A stretch of DNA of 64,000 nt from CATQHB01 sp965262595 (GTDB taxonomy: Bacteria; Chloroflexota; Dehalococcoidia; Lucifugimonadales; UBA3495): positions 1,984,001 through 2,048,000 of the forward strand of contig OZ253548.1 in the NCBI GenBank assembly GCA_965262595.1. The letters are read 5' to 3'. Each line of letters starts with the position of its first letter. Within the stretch, counting starts at the first letter, position 1. The notes under the pieces are model-generated. The model did not search any database, was not told the DNA's origin, and was given only the letters and a program-made list of their open reading frames with translations. Shown piece by piece: positions 42,450 through 50,949 of this stretch. The position numbers were made by a program, and so were the translations under genes.

Positions 42450-43199
42450 TCAGCTTCGGGGCTTGGGGGCTTTTGCGGTGCGGGTGGTCTTATCCGCTGC
42501 GGCTTCGGCTTTTTGCCGGCGGCGGGCCAGCGTTCTGCGGATGTATTCCACCGCGTCCGGGGTTTTGCAGCCGGTCTCGCCGTGGTCAACCTCCACCTTG
42601 CCGATGCGGGCGGCGGCGGCCAGGGCCGGTTGCTCCAGGGCGTCGTTGCGGATGCCAATGGCGATCAGGGCGTTGTTCATCGCGTCTCTGACCCGGTTCT
42701 TGCGGTCGTGAATCTCTCCCTCAATGGCCGCCAGGAGAGCGGTAAAGTAGGCGTCGGGCAAGTCCGGGTTTTTCATCGCCAGGTGGGCGACCAGGTGCCA
42801 GCCGGCGCGCCCGGGCCATTCCGCCTCGTGGCGGGTCCATTCCTCCGCTTTTTCATAAGCCAGGGCGGTCTTGCCAACCAGGCCGGAAAAGGCGTCGGTA
42901 ACCACGTAGCTGTCCAGGTCAGTGACCCAGGAATCCAGCAAGAAGGCATCGGTTTGGGAAGGGTCGGCAATCATCGTAGCCAGAATCCGGGCGTCGTGGT
43001 TGCCCGAAGTCCACAGTTCCCGGGCCAGTGCGTGGTTGCGTTTAATTTCCTTGGCCAGCTTGTTCTGGTTGGCGTAGCTGACCCCGAACAGGTTTTCGCC
43101 GACGCCGTGCCGCCGGTAGATTTTCCGGTTCTGGGCGGTGCCCAGGCTTTCCAGTTGTTGCATTGCCGCCTGGAGCTTCATGGCTGCTTTTGCTTTCAA
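42450..43199 (-). CDS. DNA alkylation repair enzyme, AlkD-like HEAT-repeat protein
   Basis: 249 aa with TTG start (ATG at codon 7 is an alternative; no clear ribosome site). The sequence matches the AlkD/COG4912 pattern: NRKIYRRHGVGENLFGVSYANQNKLAKEIKRNHALARELWTSGNHDARILATMIADP, DSYVVTDAFSGLVG, and ARIGKVEVDHGETGCKTPDAVEYIRR at the end of the fold. AlkD removes alkylated purines using HEAT repeats without base flipping. The C-terminal ~25 residues are a basic K/A-rich tail that may bind DNA. Confidence 0.88.
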   Translation of the reverse strand: MKAKAAMKLQAAMQQLESLGTAQNRKIYRRHGVGENLFGVSYANQNKLAKEIKRNHALARELWTSGNHDARILATMIADPSQTDAFLLDSWVTDLDSYVVTDAFSGLVGKTALAYEKAEEWTRHEAEWPGRAGWHLVAHLAMKNPDLPDAYFTALLAAIEGEIHDRKNRVRDAMNNALIAIGIRNDALEQPALAAAARIGKVEVDHGETGCKTPDAVEYIRRTLARRRQKAEAAADKTTRTAKAPKPRS

Positions 43200-43351
43200 T
43201 ATCGTAGATCCGTGAACGTCTGGCTATATTTCCAGTTACTCGGGTAATTTACAACAGCTAACACTTTGCAGGGCAAGGGGATAAGGACACCGATTAAGCC
43301 GATATTGACTATGCCTATGGAGAAGCTGGGATAAAAGTAGAGAATCAATGA

Positions 43352-43379
43352 TTGATACAACCGGCGCTTATGATATACT
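43352..43379 (+). promoter_or_regulatory. promoter of the small-protein/ClpP-fold protease pair
   Basis: TTGATA (43352-43357), 16-nt spacer with TG extension, TATACT (43374-43379). It lies 35 nt before the GTG of the small gene. Confidence 0.7.
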
Positions 43380-43414
43380 TTATCAAGCGAAGCAGCATTT
43401 ACCAAGAGGTGTGC

Positions 43415-43618
43415 GTGACACAGAATCGGAAAATCATAGGCTCAAGGCGTGAGGAAATCCTGAGATTCTTCGACAACATGGAAACCTATATGAAAGAGAA
43501 CCGCCCCACCAAAAATCCCGATTCCCGCAAGGTCAAGCCGGCCTTTTATAGGAAGCATAAAGGTCGGCTCCCTACAGTGGTAGCCACTAACCACACGGTA
43601 GCGCAGCCTTCCGAATAG
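43415..43618 (+). CDS. small basic protein preceding a ClpP-fold protease
   Basis: 67 aa from GTG 43415, chosen because AGAGG lies 5 nt upstream and the promoter sits just before. The longer frame start at 43352 overlaps the -35 and is unlikely. The sequence (VTQNRKIIGSRREEILRFFDNMETYMKE, then RKVKPAFYRKHKGRLP) is basic with one good helix. No known family recognised. The stop codon is 1 nt from the protease ATG, so translation is coupled. It may be a substrate, adaptor or inhibitor of the protease, by context only. Confidence 0.7.
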   Translation: MTQNRKIIGSRREEILRFFDNMETYMKENRPTKNPDSRKVKPAFYRKHKGRLPTVVATNHTVAQPSE

Positions 43619-43619
43619 T

Positions 43620-44558
43620 ATGCCTACTTGGGGAGAACTGTTTCAACAGCTTCAGGAAATGACAACCCCACGATGGGATGCCTACGACTATGTCCGCCGT
43701 CAAGCGATTCGCAACTTGAACGAATATACCCATCGCGATGTTATTCTTTATGCTGGTGGACACTTGCAAAAACCGTGGGCACCTTCTTTGACCTCCATTG
43801 ACCACTCCGATATGCAAGGGTTTATGGAAGCGGTTCACGGCCTCCAAGGACCCGACTTGGACCTCATAATCCACAGTCCAGGCGGATCAGTTGAAGCTAC
43901 CGAAGCTATTGGTGAGTACCTGAGAAACAAGTTTGATAATATCAGGGCATTCGTTCCCCACATGGCTATGTCGGCAGCAACTATTTTGTCCTTCGTAGCA
44001 GACGAAATTGTTATGGCCGCCCATTCACAATTGGGTCCAATTGACCCGCAGTTCATCTTGCAAACCTCTTTCGGTTTTCGAATGGTTCCGGGTCAAGCCA
44101 TAACCGAGCAATTTGAGAGGGCCAAGCAAGCCTGCCTGGAAAACCCCGATGAGTACCCGGTCTGGGCTGAGATGTTACGCCAATATGGGCCTGACCTGTT
44201 GGTTGAAGCTGATAACGCTTCCGCTCTTTCCGCAGCCGTAGTTCGATATTGGCTGTCAAGCTATATGTTTGACGCTTTGCCAGAAAGCCAAAGAGAAGCA
44301 AAATCCCAGGCTGTGGCTGATTATCTAGCTGACCATTCCATCCATCTTACCCATTCAAGGGGTATTTCCCGTAGTAAGTTGGCAGCCCTTGACGCAGACA
44401 TCAGGGTTACCGCTCTGGAATCCGACCAGCCACTTCAAGACCTAGTGCTGACCGTTTACCACGCCGCCACGCTTACTTTCAGCAATACTTCTTTCGCTAA
44501 AATAATTGAGAATCACCTGGGCAAGGGTTATATGTCCCGTGCGCCGGATCAAGAATGA
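43620..44558 (+). CDS. SDH-family Clp-fold serine protease (SppA/ClpP-like)
   Basis: 312 aa of the serine dehydrogenase proteinase (SDH_sah, PF01972-like) group. Clp-fold motifs: LDLIIHSPGGSVEATEAIGEYL (oxyanion Gly-Gly, 85-90), AMSAATILSF with nucleophile S118, and AAHSQLGPIDPQ (H135, dyad/triad region). No signal peptide or transmembrane helix, so probably cytoplasmic or membrane-peripheral. It is in AT-richer DNA and is translationally coupled to the small upstream gene. The physiological substrate of such proteases is not established; their appearance in accessory regions suggests a defence or stress role. Confidence 0.87.
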   Translation: MPTWGELFQQLQEMTTPRWDAYDYVRRQAIRNLNEYTHRDVILYAGGHLQKPWAPSLTSIDHSDMQGFMEAVHGLQGPDLDLIIHSPGGSVEATEAIGEYLRNKFDNIRAFVPHMAMSAATILSFVADEIVMAAHSQLGPIDPQFILQTSFGFRMVPGQAITEQFERAKQACLENPDEYPVWAEMLRQYGPDLLVEADNASALSAAVVRYWLSSYMFDALPESQREAKSQAVADYLADHSIHLTHSRGISRSKLAALDADIRVTALESDQPLQDLVLTVYHAATLTFSNTSFAKIIENHLGKGYMSRAPDQE

Positions 44559-44714
44559 CTCTTCTTCCATTATTGTAGCTCGGTCATTAATATCGATTTA
44601 CCTCGGCATCCTTCTGTGGCAACCCCCGGAGTTACCGCAGTTCTCCTCCACCGGCCCCGATAGGTGATATCCTTATTCCATTTCGCAAATATTTCCAAAA
44701 AGAGGACGCCACCC

Positions 44715-46580
44715 ATGTACGTCATCGGCACCGCCGGCCATGTGGACCACGGCAAATCTACCCTGGTCAAGGCATTGACCGATATTGACCCGGACCGGCT
44801 GCCCGAGGAGAAGGAACGGGAGATGACGGTGGACTTGGGCTTTGCCTGGATGACCCTGCCCAGCGGTCGGGAGGTCAGCATCGTGGACGTTCCGGGGCAT
44901 GAGCGGTTCATCAAGAATATGCTGGCCGGAGTTGGCGCCATCGACCTGGCCCTGTTGATTGTGGCCGCCGACGAAAGCGTTATGCAGCAAACCCGGGAGC
45001 ACCTGGCAATCCTCGACATCCTCCAGATAAAGCGCGGCCTGGTAGTAGTCACCAAGACCGACCTGGTGGATGAGGAGTTGGTGGAGCTGGTTAAGGCGGA
45101 GGTGGAGGATGCCGTCGCCGGCACCTCCTTTGAGGGCTGCCCCATGGTGGGCGTATCCGCCTATACCGGAGCCGGGCTGGAGGAATTAAAGGCGGTCATT
45201 GACGATATTCTGGACCAGACCGGGGCGCGCCGGGATTTGGGGCGGCCCCGGCTGCCCGTTGACCGCTGTTTTTCCATCTCCGGCTTTGGCACCGTGGTCA
45301 CCGGCACCCTGATTGACGGTTTCTTTGCGGTGGGTCAGGAGGTGGAACTGGCGCCCTCCGGTATGCGGGGCCGAATCCGGGGACTGCAAAGCCACAAGGC
45401 CCGGGTGGAGCAAAGCAACCCGGGCGTCCGGCTGGCGGTGAACCTGTCCGGCATCGCCCGAAACGACATTCAGCGGGGCGAGTTTGTTACCTTACCGGGC
45501 TGGCTGCGGTCCACCCGCCGCCTGGACGCGCGGCTGCGAATGGTCAAGGGGGCGCCCCATCCGCTGCGCCACAACGCGGGCATCACCTTTCACCTGTTCA
45601 CCAGCGAAGTCGGAGCGCGGGTGCGGCTGCTGGACGCCGACCGGCTGGCCCCGGGCGAGGAGGGCTGGATTCAGCTATTGCTGGATGACCCGGTGCCGAT
45701 GGTCAAGGGCGATTATTTCGTCCTGCGCTCCGCCGAGGACACCCTGGGCGGCGGCCAGATAGTTGACCCCAACCCGCGCCGGCGTCACCGCCGTTTTAAC
45801 CAGGAAACCATCGAACAGTTGCTGATGCTGGACCAGGGCAGTGGCGAGGATGTTATCTTCAGCGTGGCTAACCAATGGGGCCCCTGCGACCTGCGCACCC
45901 TGTCCCAACGCTCCAACCTGTCTGCCGAGGAGGCGCTGGAGCGGGCGGCGCTGCTGGCCGAGGCCGACGACCTGATAATCCTGGGAAGCCTGGGAATGGA
46001 TAGCGACGGAGTGGTATATTCGGCCCAAGGCTGGAACATCCTCAAAGGCAAAGTCCTGCTGGCGCTGCAAACCTACCATAACCGGCACCCCCTGCGGCGG
46101 GGCGCTCCCACCCAGGAAATCCGCAGCCGCTCCGAACTGTCCCAACCGGTGTACCTGAAGGCGTTGGCCCGCCTGGTGGAGGAAGGCAGCCTGTTCGAGG
46201 AAGGGCAATTCCTGCGCCTTCCCGACTACCAGGTATCGCTGACCCCGGAACTGGAACGTCAAGCGGCGGACTATCTGCAGTCCCTGGAACAGACCCCCTA
46301 TGCTCCCCCCACCGAGCGGCACCCCGACCCGGAATTGCTGGGGGCATTGATCGACCAGGGAAAGGTGGTAAAGGTCAACGAGTCGGTGGTATTTGCGGCC
46401 TCGGCCTACCGGGAGTTAACCGACAAGATTGTGGCGCACCTGGAGGACAAGGGAAGTATCACCGTGGCCGATGCCCGCACCATGTTCGACACCAGCCGAA
46501 AATATATCCTGCCCCTGCTGGAACACCTGGACCAACAGCGCGTAACCCGTCGGGTTGGCGATGAGCGGGTACTGCGGTAA
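44715..46580 (+). CDS. selB: selenocysteine-specific translation elongation factor SelB
   Basis: 621 aa from ATG 44715. GTPase motifs: GHVDHGKST (8-16), switch EKEREMTVDLGFAWM, DVPGHERFIKNML (58-), TKTDLV. SelB-specific features are the EF-Tu-like domains 2-3 (FSISGFGTVVTGTL) and C-terminal winged-helix domains that bind the SECIS element (ITVADARTMFDTSRKYILPLLEHLDQQRVTRRVGDERVLR at the very end). It delivers Sec-tRNA to UGA codons. selA, selC and selD are not in the window, so the rest of the pathway lies elsewhere. No SECIS-type gene was identified here. Confidence 0.96.
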   Translation: MYVIGTAGHVDHGKSTLVKALTDIDPDRLPEEKEREMTVDLGFAWMTLPSGREVSIVDVPGHERFIKNMLAGVGAIDLALLIVAADESVMQQTREHLAILDILQIKRGLVVVTKTDLVDEELVELVKAEVEDAVAGTSFEGCPMVGVSAYTGAGLEELKAVIDDILDQTGARRDLGRPRLPVDRCFSISGFGTVVTGTLIDGFFAVGQEVELAPSGMRGRIRGLQSHKARVEQSNPGVRLAVNLSGIARNDIQRGEFVTLPGWLRSTRRLDARLRMVKGAPHPLRHNAGITFHLFTSEVGARVRLLDADRLAPGEEGWIQLLLDDPVPMVKGDYFVLRSAEDTLGGGQIVDPNPRRRHRRFNQETIEQLLMLDQGSGEDVIFSVANQWGPCDLRTLSQRSNLSAEEALERAALLAEADDLIILGSLGMDSDGVVYSAQGWNILKGKVLLALQTYHNRHPLRRGAPTQEIRSRSELSQPVYLKALARLVEEGSLFEEGQFLRLPDYQVSLTPELERQAADYLQSLEQTPYAPPTERHPDPELLGALIDQGKVVKVNESVVFAASAYRELTDKIVAHLEDKGSITVADARTMFDTSRKYILPLLEHLDQQRVTRRVGDERVLR

Positions 46581-46598
46581 CCCCTAACGGCGAACGAC

Positions 46599-46661
46599 GA
46601 CGGGTGACGGGTGACGGGCGACGGGTGACGGGTGACGGGCGACGGGTGACGGGCGACGGGC
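46599..46661 (+). repeat. 7-bp tandem repeat (GACGGGT/C)n, nine copies
   Basis: Nine consecutive heptamers GACGGGT or GACGGGC start 19 nt after the selB stop. A perfect 7-nt period, no spacers. Confidence 0.9.
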
Positions 46662-46818
46662 GAGGGTCGAGAGTGACCGAAGCAGGCACGGCCGCCCCCA
46701 ACAACTATCACTGCTAAGGATACTCCTGAATAAGTCATTAAACGCCAGCGCCGTCACCCCGTTTCCCGAAGACCAAGACTGGCAAACGGGGCCGTCGGCC
46801 GGCCGGCCCTGTTTTTCA

Positions 46819-48174
46819 TTATTCCATGCGGCGAATATCGGAAAATGCCAGGTAGGCGTAGACCGCTAGGGCCAGGCTAATCACCCCTACCATCATTACC
46901 ACCAGGTTGGCGGCCACAAACTCGGCCATCAGCCCCAGGGCCATGCTCGCCAACGGGGTGATGCCGTGGTCCAGATGGTAAATTGACATCACCCGACCCC
47001 TGAGGGAGTCGGGGATGGTGGTTTGCACCAGGGTGTTGTTGTTAATCTTGAAGATTAAGCGGAAAAACCCCAGGCCAAACATTGCGGCCAACGACACCCA
47101 AAGCCAGGTTGACAGTCCCAACAACAGGGCCGAACCCGCCAGCAGCAGCAAAGCCAGCAGTCCGACCGACCCCTTCCGGAAGGCTCCGCCCAGGGAAGCA
47201 AATAAGACGGTCGCGATGATTCCGCCGACGCCGGTGGACAGGACCAGAAAGCCGTAAACCTCGGGGCCACGCCCCAGCACTTCATCGGCGATAACCGGCA
47301 TCAAGTGGATGATGGGAGCAATCATTACATCCGAGACGCAAGCGACCAGCAACAGCCGGAGGACCCGCTGCTCCGTAACCACGTAGGCGAAACCCTGCCT
47401 GAGGTTGGTCAACACCGAAGAAGCGCTGGCGGTGACTGCTTCCCGGTAGGGCAGGGCTATTGGAACAATTGCCAGGGCCATCAGGACGTAGAAGACTCCC
47501 TCGATGTAGAAGTTGACCGCCGGCCCCAACCAGGCGATGAGCACTCCGCCCAGACCCGGGCCCACCACCCGGGCCACATTGCCGGCAATGGAGTTGAGCG
47601 CAATGGCATTCCACAAATCTTCACGGGGTACCGTGTTGGCGACCATTGCCTGCCGCACCGGCTGGACCAAAGAGTGAAGCAAGCCGGCGATGAAAGTGAA
47701 CAGCAGGGCATAAAGCACCCCTGCGGAGCCCACCACATGCCCCAGGTGCACCGCCACGGCAAAGGCCAGCACCACCACCGCCAATGCGCTCTGCACCACC
47801 AGCACCATTTTGCGCCGGTCAATCCGGTCGGCCATCACGCCGGCCATCGGGCCAACCAGCAGGAAGGGCATGGACCGCATCCCGGCGGCAACCCCCACCA
47901 GGAAGGACGAGCCGGAGATTTCCCAGACCACCCAGGGAATGGTAATTTGCTGAAACCAGCTCGCCGAGGCATTGCAGAGATTGCTGAGCCATAGCAGCAG
48001 AAAGTCGCGGTGGCGCAGCGAGGAGAACGTACTGATACGCGCCGGCGATCGGCGTCGGGACGGGCGCCGATCTCCAGAACCGGGCCCATCACTATCCGGC
48101 ATGCCACCCGGCATACCATCCGGCATGCCACCCGGCATACCATCCGGCATGCCACCCGGCATACCATCCGGCAT
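46819..48174 (-). CDS. MFS transporter with repeat-encoded N-terminus
   Basis: 451 aa as the longest frame. The core (from about residue 48, TFSSLRHRDFLLLWLSNLCNASASWFQQITIPW) is a 12-helix major facilitator of the MFS_3/EntS-like exporter group. GVMADRIDRRKMVLVVQ is the loop 2-3 signature; LGLGFFRLIFKINNNTLVQTTIPDSLRGRVMSIY is the usual second-half motif. The first ~27 residues are three near-exact 8-residue units (MPGGMPDG) encoded by a 24-bp tandem repeat, then an S/R-rich stretch. Several ATGs inside the array could serve as the start. The substrate is unknown; related proteins export siderophores or drugs. Confidence 0.87.
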   Translation of the reverse strand: MPDGMPGGMPDGMPGGMPDGMPGGMPDSDGPGSGDRRPSRRRSPARISTFSSLRHRDFLLLWLSNLCNASASWFQQITIPWVVWEISGSSFLVGVAAGMRSMPFLLVGPMAGVMADRIDRRKMVLVVQSALAVVVLAFAVAVHLGHVVGSAGVLYALLFTFIAGLLHSLVQPVRQAMVANTVPREDLWNAIALNSIAGNVARVVGPGLGGVLIAWLGPAVNFYIEGVFYVLMALAIVPIALPYREAVTASASSVLTNLRQGFAYVVTEQRVLRLLLVACVSDVMIAPIIHLMPVIADEVLGRGPEVYGFLVLSTGVGGIIATVLFASLGGAFRKGSVGLLALLLLAGSALLLGLSTWLWVSLAAMFGLGFFRLIFKINNNTLVQTTIPDSLRGRVMSIYHLDHGITPLASMALGLMAEFVAANLVVMMVGVISLALAVYAYLAFSDIRRME

Positions 48175-48179
48175 ACCAT
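48096..48179 (-). repeat. 24-bp tandem repeat at the start of the MFS gene
   Basis: Three exact 24-bp copies (unit CCGGCATGCCACCCGGCATACCAT, split here as CCGGCATGCCACC and CGGCATACCAT) plus a half copy. It encodes the MPGGMPDG repeats and supplies alternative start codons in phase every 12 nt. Confidence 0.9.
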
Positions 48180-48335
48180 CCGGCGTTAAGGTCCTGGGGC
48201 TTCCTGATTCAGGTGACGACGTTTAGGCTGCCTCCTCACGTCCCGTGCCTTGGCGGGTTGATTGGCGGCGATTGCTCGCGGCGATTATAGCTTAAAACCG
48301 GGGTGGCCGATGTCGGCGGAAACCCCAATTGGCAA

Positions 48336-49259
48336 TCACCGGGCGGTGGGCGGATTCTCCCGGAACCAGTCCGCTACCTCCGACCCGGTGGCGGCCCATA
48401 CCCCCTGGTGGCCCATCATATAAGCCAGGGCCCGGACCAGGTACCGCACTCTAAAGGGCTGGCCCATCAGCCAGGGCCTCAGATTCAGCACCATGAGCCG
48501 CCCGTTATCAGCGCCTTCCCGGTAAATGGTGTCAAAACTTTCCTGCACCATTTCTACATAACGTCCGATGGCAACGTGCCGGTCCCACAGGGCGCTCACA
48601 TCGTCTAACGGCAGCATCACCGGCAGGGACAACAGCCGGTGCGGAGCGGTGTTCAAGGGGAACGGCTGCTCGTCGTTGGTCCAGTCGCAAACGTATTCGA
48701 TGCCCGCTTCGGCCAGCAGTTGGGGCGTCCGCTCCGACTCCCCGTACTCCGGCCCCAGCCAACCCCGGGGCGGTGCTCCGGTTGCGGCGGACAGGCCCTG
48801 CACCGACTCGGCGATGTATTGCCTTTCTTCCGGCTCCGACATATTGCTGGTAATCAGACGGCTGACCGACATTCCATGACCGATAATCTCGCAGCCCAGG
48901 TTCTGACAGTGGCGGACCAGGTAGGGATAATTCTGGGCGGTCAGCACATCCATCGCCACGGTTGGTTTGAGTCCATGTTTTTGCAGGGCATCAAGCAGCC
49001 GGAATATTCCCACCCGGTGCCCGTATTCCCGGTGCGACCAACGAGTAACATCGGGGAAAGGCGCGGCCCCGTAGCCGCCGGAAAGGACCGGGTTCTGGTA
49101 AGTCCCCGGAGGCGGGGTCCATTCCATGTGCTCCAGGGTGACAATTACGCAGACGGCCACCCTGGCGTCGTTGGGCCAACGCAGGCGGGCGCGCTGTTGG
49201 TTAAAGGGAGACCAGTCATAATGATTGTGGTCCATCCCGTAGTGAAGCTGAACAGCCAT
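48336..49259 (-). CDS. polysaccharide deacetylase family protein
   Basis: 307 aa, ATG with AAGGAG 6 nt upstream. NodB-like homology: RWPNDARVAVCVIVTLEHMEW (strand 1 region), GIFRLLDALQKHGLKPTVAMDV, CEIIGHGMSVSRLI (His motif, usually H-S/T-x-x-H-x, here degenerate), and EAGIEYVCDWTNDEQPFPL. Members of this divergent group (PuuE/allantoinase-like) may act on small amides rather than polysaccharides. A paralogue with 132 nt spacing lies upstream on the same strand. No signal peptide. Confidence 0.87.
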   Translation of the reverse strand: MAVQLHYGMDHNHYDWSPFNQQRARLRWPNDARVAVCVIVTLEHMEWTPPPGTYQNPVLSGGYGAAPFPDVTRWSHREYGHRVGIFRLLDALQKHGLKPTVAMDVLTAQNYPYLVRHCQNLGCEIIGHGMSVSRLITSNMSEPEERQYIAESVQGLSAATGAPPRGWLGPEYGESERTPQLLAEAGIEYVCDWTNDEQPFPLNTAPHRLLSLPVMLPLDDVSALWDRHVAIGRYVEMVQESFDTIYREGADNGRLMVLNLRPWLMGQPFRVRYLVRALAYMMGHQGVWAATGSEVADWFRENPPTAR

Positions 49260-49351
49260 GACGTTCTCCTTTCAGCAGTCGGTTTCCTGGTGGGTAACCG
49301 GCCTATGCCGGGTATTTTCCGGGGCGCAAGAGCGTTTACGCCTTTGCGGCT

Positions 49352-49393
49352 AACGGTTAGCGATTAGTGATTAGTGATTAGTGATTAACCGTT
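49352..49393. repeat. inverted repeat enclosing (GATTAGT)n between the two deacetylase genes
   Basis: AACGGTTA (49352-49359) and TAACCGTT (49386-49393) flank three heptamers GATTAGT (49362-49382). The right arm overlaps the stop codon region of the upstream deacetylase gene. Confidence 0.7.
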
Positions 49394-50300
49394 AATGGTC
49401 AACCCGTTCTGCGTGGGCTATCGCCTGGTCGTAATAGTTGGCTAAATAGTATTCGGCAATCTCATCGGTGGTGGCCTGCCACACTCCGCTATGGGACATA
49501 ATATGATCCAAAACCTGGTCCAGGTACTTGATGCGGTGGGGGCGGCCCATGGCGTAAGGATGAATCGCGATGCACATCAACCGTCCGCTTTCTTCGCTCT
49601 CATCATATAGCTGGTCGAATTGCGCCTTACAGATTTCGGCGTAGTAATCCGCCTCAAAATGGTGCCGGAACAGCGGAGCGTCGTTCAGTTCGGAAGTGTA
49701 GGGAACGCAGACCAGTTTGCCCGACTTGACCTTGATCGGCAGGGGTTGGTCATCTATTTTCCAGTCGGTCTGGTAAACAAACCCGGTTTCGGCCAGGAGG
49801 TCCGGGCTGCGTTCGGTGTTGGAAGCGGAAGGCCCGGATGCGCCTTTCAACTCCCTTCCCGTCAGCCGCCGGAAGGTCTCACGGCAGGCGTACAGGAACT
49901 CCCGCTCCTGCTGCTCGTCATAAGTGGTGACAAATCGGGTGTTGTAAAAGCCGTGGTTAACGAAGCTCCAGTCCCGCCGGAGCATTGCCTCGGCCACCTC
50001 CGGAAAGTGCTCCAGCACTCCCAGGCTCAAGGTAGTCGAGCAGCGGATATTGTAATGGTCCAAAACGTCCAGCACCCTCCAGAAACCGACGCGATTGCCG
50101 AACTCGTTGGAAGAATACTGTTGAACGTCGGGGTGCGGGAGCCGGGGCCAGGGATTTCTGACGCCGTCCCGCGGGGGAAGGTATTCGTAATGCTCCACGT
50201 TGGGGGCTACCCAAAAGCCGATTCGGGCGTTGTTAGGCCATTTGATGACCGGCCGGTCGATTATCGGGCTGTAGTCCATGCGGTCGGGCGGCAGCGGCAT
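49392..50300 (-). CDS. polysaccharide deacetylase family protein (paralogue)
   Basis: 302 aa from ATG 50300, preceded by GGGAGGAAA. NodB-like fold: IKWPNNARIGFWVAPNVEHYEY, FGNRVGFWRVLDVLDHYNIRCSTTLS, WSFVNHGFYNTRFVTTYDEQQEREFL, ETGFVYQTDWKIDDQPLPI and IAIHPYAMGRPHRIKYLDQVLDHIM. It is related to the neighbouring 307-aa gene by the same order of motifs, so the two arose by duplication. The catalytic His/Asp set is divergent from true chitin deacetylases, resembling the allantoinase (PuuE) branch. The longer frame to 50423 includes a tandem repeat and is not chosen. Confidence 0.87.
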   Translation of the reverse strand: MPLPPDRMDYSPIIDRPVIKWPNNARIGFWVAPNVEHYEYLPPRDGVRNPWPRLPHPDVQQYSSNEFGNRVGFWRVLDVLDHYNIRCSTTLSLGVLEHFPEVAEAMLRRDWSFVNHGFYNTRFVTTYDEQQEREFLYACRETFRRLTGRELKGASGPSASNTERSPDLLAETGFVYQTDWKIDDQPLPIKVKSGKLVCVPYTSELNDAPLFRHHFEADYYAEICKAQFDQLYDESEESGRLMCIAIHPYAMGRPHRIKYLDQVLDHIMSHSGVWQATTDEIAEYYLANYYDQAIAHAERVDH

Positions 50301-50319
50301 ATCTTTTCCTCCCAGTGCA

Positions 50320-50389
50320 GACTTGAACTCCCTAGTTTGGACTCCCTGGTTTGAAGTCCATGGCTTGAAGTCCATGGCTTGAACTCCAT
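50320..50389 (-). repeat. 14-bp tandem repeat, five copies
   Basis: Units GACTTGAACTCCCT, AGTTTGGACTCCCT, GGTTTGAAGTCCAT, GGCTTGAAGTCCAT, GGCTTGAACTCCAT follow head to tail, ending 20 nt before the deacetylase start on its 5' side. Confidence 0.85.
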
Positions 50390-50499
50390 AGTACAGAGGG
50401 AACCGCAGGACAACAAGCGGCATTGCCAGGCGGTATTATGTATTACCGGAATGAAGCCTCAATTTCCGGTTTTCAGGCCCATTCAGGAGTTCTTCAAGG

Positions 50500-50700
50500 C
50501 ATTCGCCTTTGGGCGACCAAGTCCCAGGCAATCGTCTTTCCGGCGCAGGCCGGAATGTGGACCGGTCGGGCAGGTCGGGCCGGTCGGGCAGGTCGGGCAG
50601 GTCCTTCGACCGGCTCAGGATGAGCGAGGCGGAGCGCCGGGGATTCTCCGAATTCCGGATTCCGGATTCCGGATTTCTCCGAAATGACGGCAGCGGGCCA
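50500..50700. repeat. composite dispersed repeat, second copy
   Basis: CCAAGTCCCAGGCAATCGTC, TTTCCGGCGCAGGCCGGAAT, a 9-bp array of GGTCGGGCA-like units (50568-50602), an inverted ~65-bp repeat core (CCTTCGACCGGCTCAGGATG, 50607-), and GGATTCCGGATTTCTCCGAA with ATGACGGCAGCGG. It matches blocks at 27193-27450 in the same order apart from the inserted array. No gene in 50301-50846. Confidence 0.75.
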
Positions 50701-50846
50701 GGAGTCAAGGCGGCCAATTCGGGGCATAGAGCGCCAAATGCGATAGCCTTGAAGAACTGGGAGGTTCCGTTTGCTTTTGGGGTTTTCGGGGGCAGTCTGA
50801 ATCGGAGCAAACCCCACTTCCGAACGGAACCAACTGGGAAATACAA

Positions 50847-50875
50847 TTGACTTTTTAGTAAGGGTTTTATATAAT
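50847..50875 (+). promoter_or_regulatory. sigma-70 promoter of the tRNA-tuf superoperon
   Basis: TTGACT (50847-50852), 17-nt spacer, TATAAT (50870-50875). An inverted repeat AATTACCAG/CTGGTAATT (50873-50881 and 50895-50903) overlaps the -10 and transcription start. Confidence 0.85.
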
Positions 50876-50904
50876 TACCAGCGTATCAAGCCGGCTGGTA
50901 ATTT

Positions 50905-50930
50905 GGCCCCGAGGTTGCGGGGCCTTTTCT
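50905..50930 (+). terminator. terminator-like hairpin between the promoter and the first tRNA
   Basis: GGCCCCG, loop AGGTTG, CGGGGCC, then TTTTCT. A complete rho-independent form about 24 nt after the expected start site and 20 nt before tRNA-Thr. Possibly an attenuator or a leader-processing structure. Confidence 0.65.
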
Positions 50931-50949
50931 AGTCTGTGAGGTGTGCTTT

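Noticed and set aside
44559..44714. tRNA-Sec (selC) upstream of selB
   Set aside because: No clover-leaf with an 8-bp acceptor and UCA anticodon could be drawn from these bases.
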